From positions 4,030,001-4,094,000 of the forward strand of contig NZ_CP046582.1 in the NCBI RefSeq assembly GCF_018141005.1: a stretch of DNA of 64,000 nucleotides, given 5' to 3'. Below, piece by piece: positions 63,101 through 64,000 of the stretch (position 1 is the stretch's first letter; every line of letters starts with the position of its first letter). Below the pieces are notes generated by a model. That model searched no databases, was not told where the DNA came from, and was given only the letters and a program-made list of their open reading frames with translations. Both the position numbers and the translations under genes were made by a program. This stretch comes from Erwinia sp. E602 (GTDB lineage Bacteria > Pseudomonadota > Gammaproteobacteria > Enterobacterales > Enterobacteriaceae).

Positions 63101-64000
63101 CGGGTTGGCCGCGACGATGACTTCTTCGCGCTCGGCGGCCACTCGCTGCACGCTATTCAGCTGATGGTACGGCTGAAACGCGACGGGGTGGCGCTGCAGA
63201 TGAAAAACCTGTTTGCCCACGCTACGCTGAGCGCGCAGGCGGAGATGATTACGCAACGGCGTATACAGCCCACGACGGATGCCAGCGCCGCCACGCCGCT
63301 GCCGCTGCAAAAACTCCTGCTGCAGCTCAATCAGCCGCCGCAGGCCTTTCGCCTGACACAGCGGCTCAATCCGCCGACCGCCGGCGGTGAAGTCTGGATG
63401 GTGCATCCGGCGGTGGTTGGCTGTGAAATCTACCGCGAGCTGGCCGACGCCCTGACGGGGCAGCTCAACGCCATCGGCGTTAACAATTACAACCTGTTCC
63501 ACCAGCCACCGATCGCCAGCCTGTCGGCGCTGGCGGGCTACTATCTGCAGCATTTGCTTACGGAGGGGACGCCGCCGGACCAGCCGATCCGCCTGCTCGG
63601 CTGGTCTCTGGGTGGAGTCATCGCGCTGGAGATGGCGTCACAGCTGGAGCAGCGCGGCTACCGGAATATCCACCTGTGCCTGCTGGACAGTCTTTACCAG
63701 ACCCCGCTGCAGCAGCGTATCGTTCCCGGCATGCTGGCGCCGATCCTGGCGATGCTCGGTATTGAAGGCGAAGCCGCAGAACGGGCGCTGCGGGCCGAGG
63801 CCACCGAACTGGCGATGAACAACCAGCCGCTCAGCGCTCCGCTGTGCCACAGCCGCGTCACGCTGTTTAAAGCCACCGAGTTTGCCGACCTCAGCCTGGA
63901 GGGCATGGACGGCGCTGAACTACTGGCCATCACTGACAACGGTCTGGGTCAGATCTGCTCGCAGCTGCAGGTGATCCCGCTGGCCGCCAGCCATCACTCG
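60131..64000 (+). CDS. EntF-like non-ribosomal peptide synthetase, C-A-T-TE, predicted serine activation (3'-truncated)
   Basis: GTG start at 60131 with GGAGG seven bases upstream; 1290 codons are open to the window end, so the stop lies just beyond (EntF has 1293 residues). Domain order: condensation domain (residues 1-430; HHxxxDG as HHLIADG from residue 134), adenylation domain (about 460-960; TSGSTGKPKG near 616, GELHIGG, LYKTGDLAR, PNGKLDR), carrier domain with Ser1006 in GGHSL, and thioesterase with GWSLGG (Ser1159). Positions 235-331 and 517 read D-V-W-H-M-S-L-V-D-K; EntF's serine code differs only in F for M, so serine is predicted. No partner synthetase or MbtH-like gene is in view. 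Confidence 0.9.
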   Translation, partial: MSNYPLTSVQQAVWLDQLLTPETPCYNVGTLWRIERDIDIQLFNKAINQTLAEHDALRTRLEESESGIVQTTVPTKDIHLEYHNFSQEKEAAAKARYFLKERFNSPFKLYDELLWRCLMIKTDENHHLWLISAHHLIADGTSISLLSATIVERYKKLKSGVQADDGPIVGYGEFIANDCAYQTSTRYERDRAFWLSRFSDVQLHPLERRPGYETAGPCPSQQINRHLSLAAFARLSALSAAHGCSPMHLMVALLACWSARLKQVDEAIIGIPVHNRSGAQHKQTLGMFSSMIPLRLQIDHRQPFSALMQQIAAELRRCYRHQRFPVAELNRHLKLGQQGRRQLFDLSFSLEVFPTDIELEGSRLKVEIMHHGFEQLPLGVYLRHYHPQDEPLVEFNFNQAWFSAEQAERSANRLMQMLAHVLDSNAEVPLATIPLLLPDEQQRVFGQWNQTDRRWLLPGGIHRWFEQQVLRTPDAPALCGEGLALSYLSLNQQANQLAAQLRVSGVVPDQRVALCAARSAEMVVALLAILKAGGAYVPLDPDYPADRLRHMIGDCGARLALLDDAGEQALLPLLPADIHHYHLQRDAHRWQTLPQDNLPDVAEQPQRSLAYVIYTSGSTGKPKGVMNEHLGVMNRLQWMQQQYQLTAADTVLQKTPFSFDVSVWEFFWPLMVGARLAIARPGGHQDPDYLSAFIAEQRVTTLHFVPSMLQLFLRHAEMAQCASLKKVMCSGEALPLTVVQRFYQLLPAAELHNLYGPTEAAVDVSYWHCRADDAQVPIGRPVANTRLYILDRQLQPLPPGTHGELHIGGVQVARGYLNRAELNAERFIADPFSNDPAARLYKTGDLARRLPDGSIEYLGRNDFQVKIHGVRIELGEIEQQLLALEGVEDAVVSACDDGHGDKRLVAWLVAAEQHVQAESLRQQLKKVMPESMIPALFIPLQALPLSPNGKLDRNALPQPTLQPLQRAWQAPEGEDECQLAALWQEILQVDRVGRDDDFFALGGHSLHAIQLMVRLKRDGVALQMKNLFAHATLSAQAEMITQRRIQPTTDASAATPLPLQKLLLQLNQPPQAFRLTQRLNPPTAGGEVWMVHPAVVGCEIYRELADALTGQLNAIGVNNYNLFHQPPIASLSALAGYYLQHLLTEGTPPDQPIRLLGWSLGGVIALEMASQLEQRGYRNIHLCLLDSLYQTPLQQRIVPGMLAPILAMLGIEGEAAERALRAEATELAMNNQPLSAPLCHSRVTLFKATEFADLSLEGMDGAELLAITDNGLGQICSQLQVIPLAASHHS

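Overview
The window is a 64 kb stretch of enterobacterial (Enterobacterales) chromosome with GC-rich coding DNA. Almost every gene matches an E. coli gene in length and residues, and the gene order is the E. coli region around 0 min read backwards: thiPQ, yabI, polB, rapA, rluA, djlA, lptD-surA-pdxA-rsmA-apaG, apaH, folA, carBA, dapB, ispH-fkpB-lspA-ileS-ribF, rpsT, nhaA, dnaJK, mog, talB, yaaA, thrCBA-thrL, yjtD, arcA, creA, rob, gpmB, yjjX, trpR, slt. Several E. coli genes expected in this order are missing: araCBAD, kefFC, rihC, nhaR, satP and creBCD. This pattern suggests Erwinia, Pantoea or a relative, but that assignment is inference.

Layout. 1-9.5 kb: thiamine import (thiPQ, thiP cut by the window edge), a DedA protein, SOS polymerase II behind a LexA box, the RNA polymerase recycling factor RapA and RluA. 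9.5-18.3 kb: envelope biogenesis (djlA, lptD, surA) in a tightly packed run with pdxA, rsmA and apaG. A strong terminator separates this run from apaH. folA follows, convergent, with a small unknown ORF between apaH and folA. 18.5-24.9 kb: a LysE-type exporter, carAB with an ARG box, and dapB. 24.9-26.4 kb: an accessory patch of repeats and hairpins, ending in a two-gene unit that looks like an immunity protein plus a class II microcin precursor. 26.4-32.7 kb: the ribF-ileS-lspA-fkpB-ispH run and rpsT. 32.9-41.1 kb: nhaA, the dnaKJ heat-shock operon (two sigma-32 promoters, an ERIC element between the two genes), an MHS-type transporter, mog and talB. 41.4-47.3 kb: yaaA, then an inserted rhamnoside-use cluster (AraC-type regulator, MFS importer, GH78 alpha-L-rhamnosidase). 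47.4-52.4 kb: the thr operon with its leader peptide and attenuator. 52.5-59.7 kb: yjtD, arcA with a long leader and FNR site, creA, rob, gpmB, yjjX, trpR with its operator, and slt. 60.1-64.0 kb: a non-ribosomal peptide synthetase of EntF type (C-A-T-TE, predicted to activate serine), cut by the window end.

Most of the window is conserved housekeeping sequence. The parts most likely to hold something undescribed are the orphan microcin/immunity pair with its repeat-rich upstream DNA (about 25.0-26.3 kb), the EntF-like synthetase next to slt with its AT-rich, repeat-bearing promoter and a composition break inside the condensation domain, and the small gene between apaH and folA whose start codon lies in a perfect inverted repeat.
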